Source: Mycobacterium sp. DL (lineage in GTDB: Bacteria; Actinomycetota; Actinomycetes; Mycobacteriales; Mycobacteriaceae). From it: a DNA stretch of 64,000 nt. The stretch spans positions 1,426,001-1,490,000 of the forward strand of contig NZ_CP155796.1 in assembly GCF_039729195.1 (NCBI RefSeq), in the 5' to 3' direction. The position numbers and the translations under genes are program-made. Below the pieces are notes generated by a model. The model had not been told where the DNA came from and made no database searches. It saw only the letters and a program-made list of their open reading frames with translations. Each line of letters opens with the position of its first letter. Position 1 is the stretch's first letter. Positions 62,455 to 64,000 of this stretch are shown one piece after another.

Positions 62455-63809
62455 TGATGCTGGCCAGAGACAAATCGCGGCAACGATTGCCCGACGGAAG
62501 GCGACACGCTATCCGTCGACGGGAACAGACCCGAGTTCCTTTGTGTGATACCGCCAGCGCACAATCCTATCGCGAAAAACCAAAGGCACAGCGTACTTCC
62601 GATGAGCATGCCCCATCCGGTCATCGCGATAATCATCATGCCCGGGAACGTAACTAAGTAGGCTTTCGACCACGGCGATGGACTAGTGCTTCCCACACAA
62701 TCGACCACCGCGATAGCGCCGACGACAAAAACTGGAAGCATAAAAAGGACGCCTCCGATAATTCCTAGTTCGGCTACTGGGTATAGAAAGGAATTGTGAA
62801 GCGGGTACCCCCAGGCTGTCATTTGATCCCACTGACCAACAATCTCGACGTAGAAATTTGGCCCAGTTCCTGCCCAGAAATTTGATTGGATCTGTTCCAA
62901 ACCAGCGCGATAAATGCGCCCCCGGTCTCCGCCGCCCGGGTCCGTGGAAAATCTCTCCAGAGTCGCGGAGATTATTGGGGCGGAGAGCGCAAACACCAAC
63001 AAGAGGAGTGCTACCCGCAATGGTTTTCTTGTCCAGCTATTACTTTCGAAGACAAGCCACAACAAAATAGCTATGCCGACTGCGGTCAGGTTCGCGCGGG
63101 CAAGCGTCAAGGCAACTAGCGGCACAGCAAGGCCCACACATGCCCAAGCAAGGCGCCGACTTACGTAGTCGGAGCTTCGCAGAGCTGGCAATACCAATAT
63201 CAACGAAATCAGGACGAATTTACCCAAGGTCGACGGGTGCGAGAATGAACCGATCGGCCGCCCGTCCGCAATGTTGTCGATGTACTGGGCGGGGAATAGG
63301 CTCACCGGCAACCCAGCGAGCTGAGCAATACATAACAACCCATTTATCGCAAAGAGTCCTAAAAGGAGGCCGATTACTTGGCGATAAAAATAAGGTGTCA
63401 GCTGCCAACCAAACTGATAACCCGCAACAAGCGCCAACAGCGCGAACATCCAGTGGATCGCCCCAGCCCACTGCGCCTCGGCCCCGCTCCATACGGTTAG
63501 GAGGCCGATCAGCAAGTATGCAGTGATCGCAAGCCCGTACGCCATCAACCACGCGTTCCGCTTCCACTGCCGAACTAGCCCGAGGGTCAGAAAACAAAGT
63601 GTCAAAGTATAGGTGGTCACGCTTAGCGAGTTGTGAGCGATTCCCGTTACCGAAGGTATTTCGGGACTCCACACGATTATCGGGAAAGGCGCAACTACAG
63701 CGGCAAAGAGGAACGTAGCGGTCGTTATCCGAAGGTAGCCAAGCGCAGGCAGCGCTAATATCGCGAGGCCCAAAGCGAACATGCCGGCCAAAACCACTGT
63801 GGTCGTCAA
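62451..63809 (-). CDS. O-antigen ligase / Wzy-like polymerase
   Basis: The 452-residue protein has about eleven membrane helices and a large polar loop ('STDPGGGDRGRIYRAGLEQIQ', 'FWAGTGPNFYVE', 'WGYPLHNSFLYPVAELG'), typical of the O-antigen ligase/polymerase (Wzy/WaaL) family, where H and R residues join sugar units. TTG start with GGGAG nine bases upstream. Codon use is less GC-biased than in the rest of the window. It faces the kinase gene. Confidence 0.85.
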   Translation of the reverse strand: MTTTVVLAGMFALGLAILALPALGYLRITTATFLFAAVVAPFPIIVWSPEIPSVTGIAHNSLSVTTYTLTLCFLTLGLVRQWKRNAWLMAYGLAITAYLLIGLLTVWSGAEAQWAGAIHWMFALLALVAGYQFGWQLTPYFYRQVIGLLLGLFAINGLLCIAQLAGLPVSLFPAQYIDNIADGRPIGSFSHPSTLGKFVLISLILVLPALRSSDYVSRRLAWACVGLAVPLVALTLARANLTAVGIAILLWLVFESNSWTRKPLRVALLLLVFALSAPIISATLERFSTDPGGGDRGRIYRAGLEQIQSNFWAGTGPNFYVEIVGQWDQMTAWGYPLHNSFLYPVAELGIIGGVLFMLPVFVVGAIAVVDCVGSTSPSPWSKAYLVTFPGMMIIAMTGWGMLIGSTLCLWFFAIGLCAGGITQRNSGLFPSTDSVSPSVGQSLPRFVSGQHH

Positions 63810-64000
63810 GAGTAGATCTCCCGTGAAACCCTTGACAGAGTGATGGCGCGGAGGGGGGCGTTCACGAACTTCCAGCCGAACTGGGTGCCATTATTCGGAC
63901 GGTCGCGAGTCGTGGCGTATAGCAATCATACGAATGTGCCTGTGCCTTCGAGGCCAGCTTAGGCGTGCAAGCTTGCGACTCGGTGGCCGCTGCAACGCGA
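63810..64000. other. Window end, no gene seen
   Basis: The last 191 bases carry the upstream region of the ligase gene and no supported gene. The composition is intermediate. Confidence 0.5.

Overview
The window is a high-GC actinobacterial chromosome segment and almost certainly comes from a Mycobacterium of the rapidly growing, environmental type (Mycolicibacterium). The evidence is a gene backbone that matches the Mycobacterium tuberculosis Rv3280-Rv3297 neighbourhood (accD5, accE5, maf, sseA, a SufE-like gene, accA3, sigF, rsbW, a small membrane protein, lat, lrpA, pcd, lhr, nei2). It also has mycobacterial hemophore-family secreted proteins, SigF-type promoters, and frequent GTG/TTG starts with 4-base gene overlaps. 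No tRNA, rRNA, CRISPR array, transposase or prophage gene was seen.

Layout. 0-7.2 kb: DNA repair (nei2 fragment, lhr) and a large ATP-binding LuxR regulator. 7.2-10.1 kb: a three-gene operon around a DyP-type peroxidase. 10.3-12.8 kb: a duplicated cluster of tiny cysteine- and tyrosine-rich secreted proteins alternating with hemophore-like proteins; two of its units share an identical 22-bp upstream element. 12.8-16.2 kb: TetR, a stand-alone P450 resembling the CYP102/BM3 heme domain, an AhpD-like protein and an SDR. 16.4-19.9 kb: lysine catabolism (pcd, lrpA, lat). 19.8-22.4 kb: a membrane-anchored Mrr-like nuclease, a membrane protein and a membrane-fused molybdopterin oxidoreductase. 22.5-24.7 kb: the SigF stress module (csbD-like, rsbW, sigF, STAS protein) with two divergent SigF-type promoters. 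24.9-29.2 kb: a nucleotidyltransferase, small enzymes and accA3. 29.3-33.2 kb: two paralogous TetR regulators, a PAS-ANTAR protein and a GAF-PAS-PAS-GGDEF diguanylate cyclase. 33.2-37.5 kb: an Asp23/Gls24 envelope-stress locus with a divergent ECF sigma factor and a perfect CRP-type palindrome. 37.5-40.5 kb: gene remnants (three-helix-bundle protein, VapBC), then SufE and SseA sulfur-transfer genes.

40.6-51.9 kb is the most distinctive accessory region. It holds a transporter, a class III aminotransferase, a semialdehyde dehydrogenase, a GntR regulator, two Asp/Glu-racemase-superfamily enzymes, a D-2-hydroxyacid dehydrogenase, an amidase and a DUF3830 protein. Three copies of one 12-bp palindrome (ATTGTCAACAAT) lie in its divergent and leader regions. 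This points to one GntR-controlled catabolic regulon, interrupted at 44.8-46.8 kb by a repeat-rich segment carrying an AbiEi/DUF559-like gene and a MazEF pair. The substrate is unknown.

51.9-57.0 kb: a membrane acyltransferase, two paralogous secreted PASTA-like proteins, and the maf-accE5-accD5 acyl-CoA carboxylase block. 57.1-64 kb: a decayed endonuclease/exonuclease/phosphatase gene, then a visibly less GC-rich cell-surface polysaccharide locus (exported protein, DUF4012 protein, Wzc-type tyrosine kinase, O-antigen-ligase-like protein). That locus runs to near the window edge and looks like an acquired or fast-evolving island.
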